Assembly (NCBI GenBank): GCA_026168455.1
Contig: CM047427.1
Location: forward strand, 14,413,505 to 14,477,504
Origin: Theocolax elegans
Lineage: Eukaryota > Arthropoda > Insecta > Hymenoptera > Cerocephalidae
DNA: 64,000 nucleotides
Direction: 5' to 3'
Numbering within the stretch: the stretch's first letter is position 1; each line of letters starts with the position of its first letter. The translations under genes and the position numbers were made by a program. The notes beneath the pieces are model-generated. The model had not been told where the DNA came from. It ran no database searches and was given only the letters and a program-made list of their open reading frames with translations. Of the stretch, positions 14,501 to 27,100 are shown one piece after another.

Positions 14501-15771
14501 GAAACAGGATACTTTTTGCAATACTCCCCGAGAGAAGGCGCAATATAAGTTCGCCTCGGGTCGATTCAAATGAAACTGGTTGGGCGGAGGTGGAAACACG
14601 GTGTCTTGACTAGAAATCGGTTTAAAAATCAACTTTACCGATTTTCCCCTGGAAATCGAATCTTGAGTTTGTTACGCGGCCTCGATTGAAAAGCTCGAGA
14701 GTATACGGGCGTTCCTTTGGCACTACGTGCAGTGCTTGTTCGTACTTTAATTACAAGCCAATTGGTGACCTGTTAATTGCTTCGAAAAAGTAAATGGGAG
14801 GGGGTGAAAGAATCGGAGAGATTAGTTCGGTCGTACTTTCTTGATTTTATGTCAAACACCGGTGGCCCAGAGAAAAATTAATAGCTGCAAGGAAATACCT
14901 ATCACTTTCTATTTACAAGTTTGGGAAATTCATTTTTTGGCAAATAAATCTTCCTGGTTTTCAATGCATTAATATAATTTAAAAATTATAATTCTTAATT
15001 GGTTCTCGTGAAAATTAATTTTTAAATATTTAAATTTTCACTTTTCAACATTTATTAATTTTTGAAAATCTAAATTTAGTGTTCAGTGTTTCTTATGTAA
15101 TAGTGCCTTTAGGTCAATTAGAGGTTGATTGATAAGAATTCCGTATTTCACATCATGTCAACACAAATTAGTTTACAAAAAAAATGTCAGATTTTCGATT
15201 ACGAAGGTAATAATCAATGCCTGCGAATCAAAATAGTCGTTCCAAGAATTGAGGTAAATCCAATTTTCATTTTCAGGAATAATTTCCGATATTAAACGTG
15301 TATTTTTAAAATGCCATTGAATAATACAAAACCTTACCTTATGTTACATTTTCAGGAGTGTATATTAATTATTAAAGTGAGCAATTATACATATTAAATT
15401 GGAATATTTTATTTGTTTCCCTTGCTAATGCTAATGCAAAATATAACTTTTGAAATAATTGAATACTTGAAACAAATGGAAATTTTGATATTTTGTTAGT
15501 GTTCGAATAACCAGCTTAACAAGAAAAAGGAAAAACAAATTGTCAGTATATAGTAGCTGTCAAGATGTTAATAATAAAAATCACTGCTGGACGCGAGTGT
15601 CGAGTTGCATCGAGAAAGGGAAACACCCTTTTCTGAATGAAGACAGACAAAAAAAGGAAAGAGTCAAAAAGAAAAATGGAACAATAGAGGGACTCGGAAG
15701 GGCGCGAGATTACGGAAAATGGATCGTCCCGGGTTTTCCTTCTCGAAAAGGTGAACTGACTTGTCGCCTGC

Positions 15772-15773
<2 letters not shown>

Positions 15774-15810
<37 letters not shown>
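15774..15810. repeat. (CT)18 microsatellite
   Basis: Uninterrupted CT run of about 37 bp. Overlapping 109-145 codon frames on both strands derive from it. Confidence 0.95.
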
Positions 15811-15813
<3 letters not shown>

Positions 15814-18166
15814 CTCTTCTTTTCTATTTTCGCATCACTCTTTTTCGTTCTTTCTGCAAACGTAAAATGCAAGACCAGCAGTTTGAAAAAAATAGTTACT
15901 TAAAAAAAATATTACTGGTAAAAGCAAATCAAGAATACTTATATATAGTAGAGAGAGAAAATCAAAATGATGATTGAAAAATAAAGTGATTAAAAAGTAA
16001 ATCGCGATAAAAGGTAAAATACCTGGGCGAACTGACAAGGAAACAAGAAATGAAGTATGAGAGATAAAAGAAAGAAAAAACAAGAATAGAAATTGATGTT
16101 TTATAAGAGAACGTATGACGTTGAAGAAAATTGATAATCTGTAATGACATTGCACATATATCTACCGATTGCTTATCATTTCCGCCGAATAAAACACTAA
16201 TCAATTACAGTTTCGTATATATGAAAGTCAAAGTACACATTCCATTACAAAAATTTAAATATTTCCAAGTATCGTAAACTTTTTTTTCGAGGTAGGAACA
16301 CTATGTGCGTCATCGCAATTTACTTAATTCAAGTAACCGTGAATGGTATCTGATTGATTGAGAATTTAAATAGGCACGACAGCTTGTGCATACTTTGATC
16401 AAATCTGTGTGGAGCATCCTAATAGATTTGGACATTGTTATCGTAATCTAAATAATACGTGCATAGGAAATCTCGACTGCCCGAATGAATCGTATTAGAA
16501 ACTTTATTATTGCATAGAATATTTTTACATCTACCTTACATTAAACTTATTTTTTGACAAATTATTAATATTTTATATTCTGGATTCCTTATAAGTTATA
16601 CACTGATTAAGATATAAAAAATATATAATTAAATGTGTAGTTGGTTACTAAAGCACAAATTAAATATATACGTGAAGATTGCCATATTAAAAAGTAAAAT
16701 AAAAACGGTTCAAACAAATTTGAGTGGCAAGTGAAACCTGTCAGAATGTCATGATAAAACATTAAAAAAATCGAAATTAAATAAATTGAAATATCAGTTA
16801 TTCAGTCTAAATACCCGAGCGACCGTAAACAAAAAAAAAAGCATATAGACAGCTCGAGATAGCAAAGGATGAAGGATTGAAGCGTAAATCGAAGGACTTC
16901 GGCAAATGTCACGAATTCCTGGAATTTCCGGATAAACGGCATAGTTTCCCGTCACGTCACGAAATTCGAAGACAGAGTCGAGGGTTTCGAATGCACCTCT
17001 GTGAATTCATCGAGGTGAACGGACAATAACTTCAGAAGGCACCGCAAGAAAAGCAAGACTACTCGCGTTTTCAAGCTAAATTGAAGTGACCTGCGGTTTT
17101 TGCTTTTGTGCTTCAGAAGTCAACGCTGTTCTCGAGACTTTTGACGATAATACGTAACGTTCTTCACGTTGACGGCTTATGAAGTCTAAATATTATGTTT
17201 TACGCGGTATCAGTCAGAGGGATTACAACCCGACTTGGTTGATTTAATTGAACATTCGGTGGAAGAATAATATAAGAGAAGCGTTACAATGAAAATATAC
17301 TGCGGGATTCATTTTTAGATATGAGATTTATATAACTGTTAATGAAAAAACGGTAAATAAGGGTTTGGATTAAAATTATGCTTTTATATTAATGAAAACA
17401 ATTGCAAATAAAATTATGGTGGAGACCGTAAAATCATGGCTGTTAACCAACAATAGACAATTACAATGCATATATGTTTGATCCATTCGCGACATAACTC
17501 AAGATCAATGACTTGGAACTGGTGGGTCGATTGAATCTGACTATACAACTGCAGCGCATGTGTAAAAATTATTTGGAGTAATGAATTTTTAAGTCATGGT
17601 TAGTTATTATTACTAACACTTGTTACTGGAAGGAATATTGTGTATATAGGTTATCTTTCAATTAAGACTAAAAAATTAATTGTAATGGGATATTCGATTT
17701 TATTTCTAATAATATTTTTGGATTATATATCTCTTAGCGAGAAAAACGATAATAAAATGCACTTTTCTGTAAATTTAATTTAATTTCATTAATTTACAAT
17801 TATTTATATAAGTAACGTATATACAACCATGATTTCTATGATTTTTTAATGATTTTAACTAGGATAATTGCAAATTTACATGATATTCGCAATGAGTAGT
17901 TCAAAATAAATAACTTTAATCAATAATCACTAACTTACCTTCTTCGAAAATATATCCAAATCTAATGTACCAGAAAAATATAAATAAATTTTTAATAAAG
18001 CAATGATTTCAAATTTTGTTTACCCAACGATATTTTATACAGTTTTTGCAATAATACATTCAACGCGTCATTATAATATAAATACAAAATACATATACAA
18101 GCTATACGCATATAATTATTTAATACTTATATAAAATTGATATAATAAACCACATTCATGCATTAG

Positions 18167-18186
18167 TCTCACCTAAAAACAATTCT
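18167..18186 (-). promoter_or_regulatory. Weaker candidate ratchet site inside the 25-kb intron
   Basis: The minus strand reads aattgtttttag/GTGAGACT with the junction between 18173 and 18172. The donor GTGAGA is good, but the pyrimidine tract is short and the acceptor is TAG, not CAG. It lies roughly mid-intron, 13.9 kb from the 32112 donor and 11.4 kb from the 6741 acceptor. A chance match is quite possible in 25 kb. Confidence 0.25.
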
Positions 18187-19810
18187 ATTAACTCGACTCT
18201 AACCACCTTGCTATCAAACATTTTTTTTTCACCTCTACGTTTTGTACCATTCTGTACTCGCGAGGAAAACACTCTCATAACCATAAAAATTGCAAAGCAT
18301 AAAAAAAAAGAAAAGAAAAAGAAAAACTGTATACCGCAGTTAAATTCAATTTGCGCATTCCTCCTTTCGAATTTGTAAAGCCATGGTACTCTCCCCATAG
18401 TCAATTAAGTTTTACCAACGCGAAACAATGAGCGCAAACTGCGCTGCTGCTGGTGCTCCTGCTCGTCATCGCGTGAAATTCTTGCGAGTGGGTGGAAAGA
18501 GAGAGGGAGAGAGAGAGGAGAGAGATTCTCGTACCGGGAACAAGCTTGTCCAGAAAGAGAGTGAGAGAAGAAGGGACTCTCTTATCTTGGATCGTAGCAC
18601 GTGCGGAATCGCGTACGTGGAACCCGGGGTACGATAATCGACGGCGAGCTTGCGCGCGATCGCTGCACGCTATATATCATCTATTCCTTTAACCGTGTAT
18701 ATAGTTTATTAACTATCTGCTTTCTTTATTTACTTGGAATTTCAATCTTTTTACTTACTCAACAATTGAACATCTGATATTATCTCAAAAATTTTAATTA
18801 ATTATTCAATATTTATTCTTACAATTCTCATTAATGTCAAAAATTGTATTGAGTAGTGAACTAGAGTATCGGCATAACTATTTATTCCAAAAAAAGGAAA
18901 AAGTACAGAATAACTTCAACGTCTTTCATGCATCGATTAACTTTCGCAGTTCATCGATATGGAAATTTAATGGGAAGTTTCGTTGAAACATCTTGCGTTA
19001 CCTGATCGTTACGAGACATTGTAAGAGAAAAGTTTTAGTTACTTTTTTTCCTCCCTATCAACGTACCAGGTAATCCTATTCCATACATACATTTTATGTT
19101 AAACAGATAGAATTATATTATTCTTTTTTTTCTGTTCTTAATTTAATATTTAGTATGTGAAAGAAAAAAAACTACTTATATATAAGTATATATATAAAAC
19201 TACTTATATATATAATATAATTTTAATTAAAATCTTTCAATATGATTTTTCTTGCGAAAAATCGAAGGTCTCTTTTGAGATATGACTTTATCGCAATATC
19301 ACTTACGTCGAAAAGCTAAAATACTAAGAATAAACGAGATTCGAAATGATAAAAATAATAACACCGTCTCGTAAACATAGGAAAACGGTAAATTTAATAT
19401 TAGGTTTTATGAAAAAAAAAGAAAATTAATACCTTCCGTGTAATATAAACATTAACTTTCTTTTGAAAGCGTACGTGGATAAAATATTATTTTTAATAAT
19501 TTTAGCTTCTAATATTATTTGAGGTATATATTATAAATAAAAAAGAATACGTATCGGCATCTGATTAGCAGTGTTACAACTGTGAAAAAATGCATATGTA
19601 ACGAAAAGAAAACCGAACAGTGAGAATAAGTATTCCTCGCCTCGTCTATTAAAATATTTCTCAGCCGTTGATTCGTTCCGAGCTGTATAACTTTAATAAC
19701 GTCACTTTAACCCATCATCTCTCTACGAAGATTTTAATATCCTGGCTGTAAGGAAAAATGTAGCGAGACCGGCTAAGAAAACAAACAAAACGAGAAGAAA
19801 TAAAAAAACG

Positions 19811-19858
19811 AGGAGAGAGAGAGAGAGAGTGAGAGAGAGAGAAAGGGAGGGGAGAAAG
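19811..19858. repeat. GA-rich purine tract
   Basis: Interrupted GA repeats, part of a longer purine-rich stretch (about 19780-20020) on the plus strand. Confidence 0.85.
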
Positions 19859-20059
19859 AAATCAGATGGAATATCGAATGAAAAAGAGATTGCGAATAAG
19901 ATTGAAAGAAAATGAAAAAATAAAAAGCACACCGAGAGAGTGTATGGAAACGGAAGCTAATTTGAAAAGGGGAGGTTAAGGTAGAAACACAGGGAAGGGA
20001 AGGGACGGGATGGAAAAAGCACACGATGTTCCTAGAAGCGATTTACTTGGCGGTTTCAG

Positions 20060-20087
20060 CCGTGTCATCACGCGTGATACGACACGG
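20060..20087. repeat. GC-rich 28-nt near-perfect palindrome
   Basis: CCGTGTC (20060-20066), the perfect 12-mer ATCACGCGTGAT (20067-20078), two unpaired bases, then GACACGG (20081-20087). The outer arms are exact complements. This is strikingly GC-rich for the intron, and the flanks are purine-rich. The function is unknown. It could be a binding site for a dimeric factor or a cruciform. Confidence 0.6.
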
Positions 20088-21146
20088 TTGGCCACTTCGT
20101 AATGGGAATATGCCATGGGAGAGACAGTATTACAATGTGTAAGGTAACAGAACAAAAGAATAAGCGGCGAAAAAGAACGAACCCGAGGTAAATATACACA
20201 CACGTTTACGTTGCATGCGCCCGTGTGCGCGCGTATATATGCCGCGTGTGTGTCCGTGTATGTGGAAAGAAAACGGCTTTTGAGAAAGAAAGCCAAGAGG
20301 GTTTGCAAGGAAAACAACGAAAAACATATACTTAATAGCCTCTGGATGTCTATTAACAGAGTAAGATGATAGAGATGAGATTCCACAAGGGGGATTGTGA
20401 TTTTAATTTATATACGTATATACGCGTACCCTTACATTTAGACAAAAGTGTATCCAAGCAAAATATTTTAATTATTGAATTTAATTTAAAAAATATGTAA
20501 CAATAAAGTCCATTGTGAATAATTGTACACTCTTTGTGGTCTACAAACGTTTTTCGAAGAACGGTAAAATATTTAAAAAGTCTTATTACTTATATATAAA
20601 AATGATAAAAAAAATCTGATTTCATCAGCACATAAGAACCTAAAAAATTTAAATTATTTTGTTTTTATTATATTTTTGGCTCCATATGCTAAAAAAATGT
20701 CTAATCGTAACTAAAAATGTATTAGTCACTATTTTTATATGAGTACCGGGACTGGAAAGTGCTGTCGTGATCAGTAAAAAATACTCTTACTCCCTAAGGA
20801 ATAAAATACAATTTTACTCCCCATTTAAAGTCAATAAAGTGGACTTTTTAGATGGTTTTGGTAAAATATTTAAATGCGCGACAGGTGAATATCAAATAAT
20901 TGATACATAACCATCGATCGATTGACACTCATAAAGTTAATTATTTAATATTAAATATAAACATTCAATACTTATTAATGTTAATTATTAAAATATAAAT
21001 ATTCAACACAATTATTTAATATTAAATATAACATTTTAAATTAAACATTTATTATGCAAATTTAATGGACATTTGAGACGATCTTCAATTCTATTTAAAA
21101 CATAATTTAATATCAAATTAGGAACTTTTATATTTAATTGAATTTT

Positions 21147-21170
21147 TCTATCTATCTATCTATCTATCTA
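21147..21170. repeat. (TCTA)6 microsatellite
   Basis: Tetranucleotide run of six units. Confidence 0.9.
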
Positions 21171-24100
21171 ATATTCTACACTACCGGACCATTTAAAATC
21201 CAATAAGGTAAACGAATTTAAATGAATAGGGCTGTTAAACGTTAAGATAAAAGATGATGATAGCCATACGTTATTAATTTTAAATGTTGTAAACACATTT
21301 TTGATACGTTAAAATCACTTCCCATAATATTTTACAATGCTATATAGTGAACATATTTGGTAAGCGCGTAAACGTTTTAAAAGCTACTTGACCAACTGCC
21401 TGAGTATAAATTCAGCAATATCTTGTATATATGTATTCATAGGTAACGATAACGAAGCTTTTTAATGTTTGGAATTTCAAAATCACTGTGTGCTTAAGAT
21501 ACACGCACAGACGCAGAATTACAAGTTTGCGTATTTGTTATTACCAGAGCTGTAATTTTAACTGTAACATCACCAATTAGAACTACAATTACAAACTATG
21601 TGTATATCTTAAGCTTAGGATGTATTTGGTCGAGTTTTAAACTTTTTTTCTTGCACTATACGGTGGTATTAAAATTTTAGTTTTTAAAGTAAGATTACAT
21701 ACGCAAACTAGGTTACGCTCAAAATTTATTAACACTTATTCAAATCAAAATTCTAATTTTTATTTTCTGTTTTACTATATGATTTGCAATAAATAAATTA
21801 CGTTTTTAAATCGGCCATTTTAATTTTAATCGCATAAGGAAAGTATTGGTCTTGCTATCAACTAATGTTCACATTTATTCAAATACAACGAAGGAAAAGA
21901 ACACATACAATTATAAAATATTGTTTGTAAATTATTAATTAAGGCATTACCATAAATCTATTTCTCTATCGAAATGTCGAATTGCGATATGATTATATGA
22001 ATATTCTGTCTGTTACCAAAAAGAAATATAATATCTTTTCGTTTTCCTACACCTTGACTCATGCAGATCGATAAAATCTTACTCTAAGATTTTAGTTCAA
22101 ACTTAAGATTTTAATTTTTACTTAATAATATTTAAATAAAAATAGCATAATATAAAAATTTGATTTTCGAATTAAAAAAAAGATCTCTCAAGGACTTACT
22201 CAAGGATTTACAGGGTTATAACAACAAACGATATATCAAAAGCATAGGAGAATATCAAAATTTCACCCTCTGGGTCAATTAGCCCTCGAGTAATCCCAGC
22301 ACGGCGGTATGCATTGAGATCAGTCCATGAAATTGCTTACTTCGCAACAGGAATGTGTAAGGAAAGCGGTTCACTCGAACAAACAAGATTGCTGAAACAC
22401 AAAGCTATATATATATATATAGATAGTGCGTATGGGAATTGACCTAGAAGACACCGTATCCCTTGTCAATGGTAGAGGACGGTGCCTTTAATTGATTAAC
22501 GTCCCATGGGTTATTCTCTATATCTATCTCTCTTACTTGTGTCCGGTCAAAGGACTAATCGAATCATGAATTCACCTAATTGCCCAATTATCTTTGGCTT
22601 TTAGTCCGGTACTTGCCTTTTCGACATCTAAATTATTATCAGTTCTTCCGAAAGGTCCACCTTGATTCGGCAAAAAAATTTAATTTAATACAGTTTAATA
22701 AAGTTTTGATTAGATTCGATATTTTGTTAGGTACAACCTGTAATAACAACAATCACTGAATAAACATATGGGTATAATTCAATTACCTAGTACTGAATAT
22801 TTGGTTGAAGTCATTAATCGTTATATTTCGTTTTTGTAAGTAGGACTTGATGAATCACGTCCACTGAAATTAAATGAACAAAAACATGGAGAGAGTATTC
22901 AAAACTTTAATCGACCCAACGATTGAAACTATACAGGAAACCAAAAAGGGCAGATAAGAACCAGAGAATTACATCACCGTAAACTTCTTAATGCTTTGAG
23001 ATTAATGAAAGAAAGTGGGCCCTTAGTAAACGGATTTACGGCAAACTTTCCCAACCTATAAACATTTTCTCTATAGCCCGGGTATAAAAAATATTCGTTT
23101 AATTTTCACACATAAAACTCTATGGTAATCGCGCAAGTTACCACGGTTTACCAAAGTAGCCAAAAGTATATTAAATTTAATCAAATTTTGCAAATAGTTA
23201 ATTACATCATAGATTATAGAATTTTACAAATGTATCTATTTCACTTAAAATAATTGTAAATTTGTAATGACCAAGAAAAACATTATTTACAATTGGATGC
23301 GCAGTAAAAATATTCGAATTGACAAAGTATTTGAAATAAATAAACGTGAGAGTGAGAATAAATGGTGACTCGAAATGAAATTCTCTCGGTTTGACTTTAA
23401 AACATCCTCGGCATTTGCGAACGGGGGAGGATTCGCGACTCTAAAACCGCGGACTACCCGGAAGAGGGAACCCGGTTTCGAGGTAGACCGAACGTATCGT
23501 AAATCGGGCAATGAGTGCTTCCTTCCTCTCATCCACTCGAGTTCTTCTGCTCCATTACACATCTCTGTGTTCCAATCGCACTATTTCTTCGGTTCGTACC
23601 ATTTACTATAGAACTTTATGTCAATCGATCATGTTCTCTATGTAAAGTGAGTTGTAACCTGATGTCTTTTTAATTGTAAATGCGCGTATACGTATATCAG
23701 ATTGACAAGCATATTTTTTTCATGTAAACATAATCTATTTAATAATTGGATAACTTTGTAGATTGTTGGTTTCGGATTAATCAAACATTTTTCTTAATTG
23801 AAACTGTACATGTATTTTTTGAAAAATTTTAAATATAGGATAGAAAAGACTTAGTTTTTCTTTTTTGTAATTTTCTATCAAAATTGCATTCTGTTCTCTA
23901 TGTTTTCAAATTGGATTTAAAAAATAATAGTATTAATAATTTCTATCTTAATTTTAAATTATTTTAACATTTTTTTATTACCACTCCAAACTACAAATAC
24001 ATTCAATCGTACAAGTGGTTAAAGATCTTTATTAGTGTGACAATTAACAATTTTAAAATGTTAATAACAAACTGTTCTAAATTATGTTTCTAAAATATGT

Positions 24101-27100
24101 CAATGTATGCATAATGAAGACGAAGTAGATTTTGCATTAGCATATATATGAAGTTTACACAATGATAACGTTGTATAATAAAATATTACATAAACGTTTA
24201 TATTTTGTTGTTAACTTTACTGCGTATTAAACGCAAGCAAATGTTTACTTTTTAATATTTTAACGTAAAAATACACAATAGTTTTTATTAAAAGAATTTT
24301 TGATATCACGCTTCGTTAAAAGATTAATTCTGATTAAGAATTTTTTTTCTGTTGCTAAGGAAGTATACAAAATTCAGGATATGAATCTTCATAAAAGTTT
24401 GGTATATACGATGTTTAATATAAAATGAAAAATGCATTTTATATTCTAACACTTTTTTTCTTGTTCTTAAGTAGTATAACATTATAAGTTTCTTTTTCTA
24501 GTTTAAAAATGACGTATTTCAGTTTTTTTAAATTTCTGGAGCTTATTTGAAGCCATTTTCTAAAACAGAAGTTAAGCATTTTTATTAGAAAATAAAGTCC
24601 AGCTGAAAATACTTTTCAGAAATAGGGTAAATTGAAAATAATAATAGAATTTTTCAAATTTATTATTTTTTTTTGCGTGAATAAACGTTATATTAAACTC
24701 TTTATAAGTACTATTATGTATTAAAGAATAAACAAACATATGAATAATTATAATATTTTTAAATATTTTTATTTTTTGAAATTGAGAATAAAAGTTTTTT
24801 ATTTCTTGTTCAACTTGGTTTGACCCTCAAAGATCGGCATCTCCTTCTTTTCATAATATTTTTAAGTAAAATTTGTTTAGTTACTCAAATATATATTTAC
24901 TTATCCATTCAATCTACTAATTTTCTCTTGATTAAGCAAATCTCTTTTAATAATCACTCACCAACTTAAAACTTTATTAAAATCTTTAAAAATTTTATCT
25001 TGATCCAATAAACTCAATTGAGTTATAATACTTAATTAAACATTATACGTGAATACAATTAGAATAAATAAAATCTTTTTTTCATCAAAATAATAGAAAT
25101 CATAGAGTTGATGTCTGATATAATACAATCAACTAAAATTATTTAAATGCGAAGTTACATAAAATTAGTGTATCTAACCGAAAGTTTTATTTTAAGAAAT
25201 TCACGATAAGGAAGAATCTTAAAAGTTATACTAATATCAAGAGAACAAGCTATTCCGTACAAAAGAGAAAACACTTAAAGAAAATCTAAACATTAAACTG
25301 CACCCCCCTAAAACCTAATTATTATTTTACTCTTGACGATACGAATTTCTTTTTCCTGATAACGCTATACCAAGGTAAACAAGAAAAGTTTCTTTACTTT
25401 AACAACATTAGATAGGTAAGCATAATGAAAAGGAGACCAATGCGATAGAATATTTTTTAAATAAAAAAGAGGAAGAGAAATGTCCAAACAGTGAAAAAGA
25501 AATTGTTTTTAATACAAATATCAATGCAGTTATCACTGCAATTGATTAATAGTTCAATCATCAAGCTTAGGTTAATTATTTGTAGCTAATTTTATCAAGG
25601 AAAAGTCAAAATCCAACGGTGTAAATTTAATCCCGAGTTCACGTCATTTGTTGAGCGTGGACCTCCTTCTTTTGAAAGATACTTAGCAAGTTTATCTTAT
25701 TCTTCTTTCATAAAGTTTTCTTTGACGGAATTGTTAAATCGAAGTATTTCGCTTATAATCCCTTCAATCTAAATAAAATGATGGCGCTATATAAATTAAT
25801 CGGTTGAATGAAATTTTACTTGAGTAATTCTGATTGCACAGTTTGCAGCCGTACAAAAAATTTACTTTGGATATATATAAACTTAGAAACAATAAATAAA
25901 AATTAATAATGCAAAAAATATTGCAAAAACCCGAATCGCTCATTATAAATATAAACCTAAACAAATGTGAAATTGAAATACATTTAATGATTATTAATTT
26001 TTGATTTATCAATTTCCTACATTAAACATTCGATATTGATTCAAAAGCATAAGATTAATTCCACGTTTATATTGAGAATAAACCGAAAAAAAGAGAAAAA
26101 AATGGTAAGAGATCCATAAATTAATACGAGGCCTGATAAATATCCTGTATTAAATGAGAAATTCCTAGAGGGAAGCATAATAAGCCAGCCGTGTCGGAGA
26201 GAATAATAATAGCCGCGGTAAGTCTAGCGCGAAAACGTCGAGGACAACGCTGCGAAAATCACTTGCCCATAGAATTTCCTGTCTCAAGCGGGTTGCGCGC
26301 AACAAATTCATTTCCGCCTTCTATTTACCTCGGGGAGAGAGAATCGAAGAAGAACCACGTATCCTTAGTTCGTGTACTTTATTTTTTCTTTCATGAAACC
26401 ACTTTGATGGGAGTATCGATGATTGCCGTGGAATACTACTTTAAAGCCGAATGAATCTTTATGGTACATTATAGATTTTTCCTTTTTTTTTCTTTCGTGT
26501 AGGTAGCTTTTATGAAAAATTGTTTGATCGTGCGTAGTAAAAGTTGGAATAAAAGTTTATAATATTGAGGCATGTATAAGAAATTGTTTGTAAAGGTTTG
26601 TTGGTACATATTTCTTCTTATTTTACATTACATGCTTATTCAAGTATTATGAAACCATTGTATGCAAAAATTGAAGTTCCGGCAATATTTTGTAGGTTTT
26701 CGTGGTCAATATTGACGGACGTGTATACAATAAAGTTTTCTGCAGATACCGATAGAAATATTTCAGTATGTTGGAAAAGGAGAAAGAAATTTTGTAAACA
26801 ATTTATAAATAATATTACTCTTATTTACGTATATTACTTCCAAGATACTTTTTATTTATAAAAAAATCAAATTATCAATATTTTAAATTTGTTCAATTAT
26901 TAACAGTATATAATCATTATTTCTTTTTAAATGTCAAAATTCATAAAAATTAAAAAAAGGGATATTTACTTTAAATAATGAAAATAAAAAGTGCAGTAAA
27001 GATAGATACAATTTATTAATGTTATTGCATTTTATATTTGACTTGATGAATGTCAAGGTAAAATATATTGATAAAGAATACGAAGAATGATTTATCCCTC

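Noticed and set aside
15540..15977. 145-codon plus-strand frame and 109-codon minus-strand frame overlapping it
   Set aside because: Both are created by the CT/GA microsatellite at 15774-15810, which is open in several frames on both strands.
19976..20386. 136-codon minus-strand frame in a purine-rich pocket
   Set aside because: Composition-driven Leu/Ser/Phe content, with no recognisable domain or splice context.
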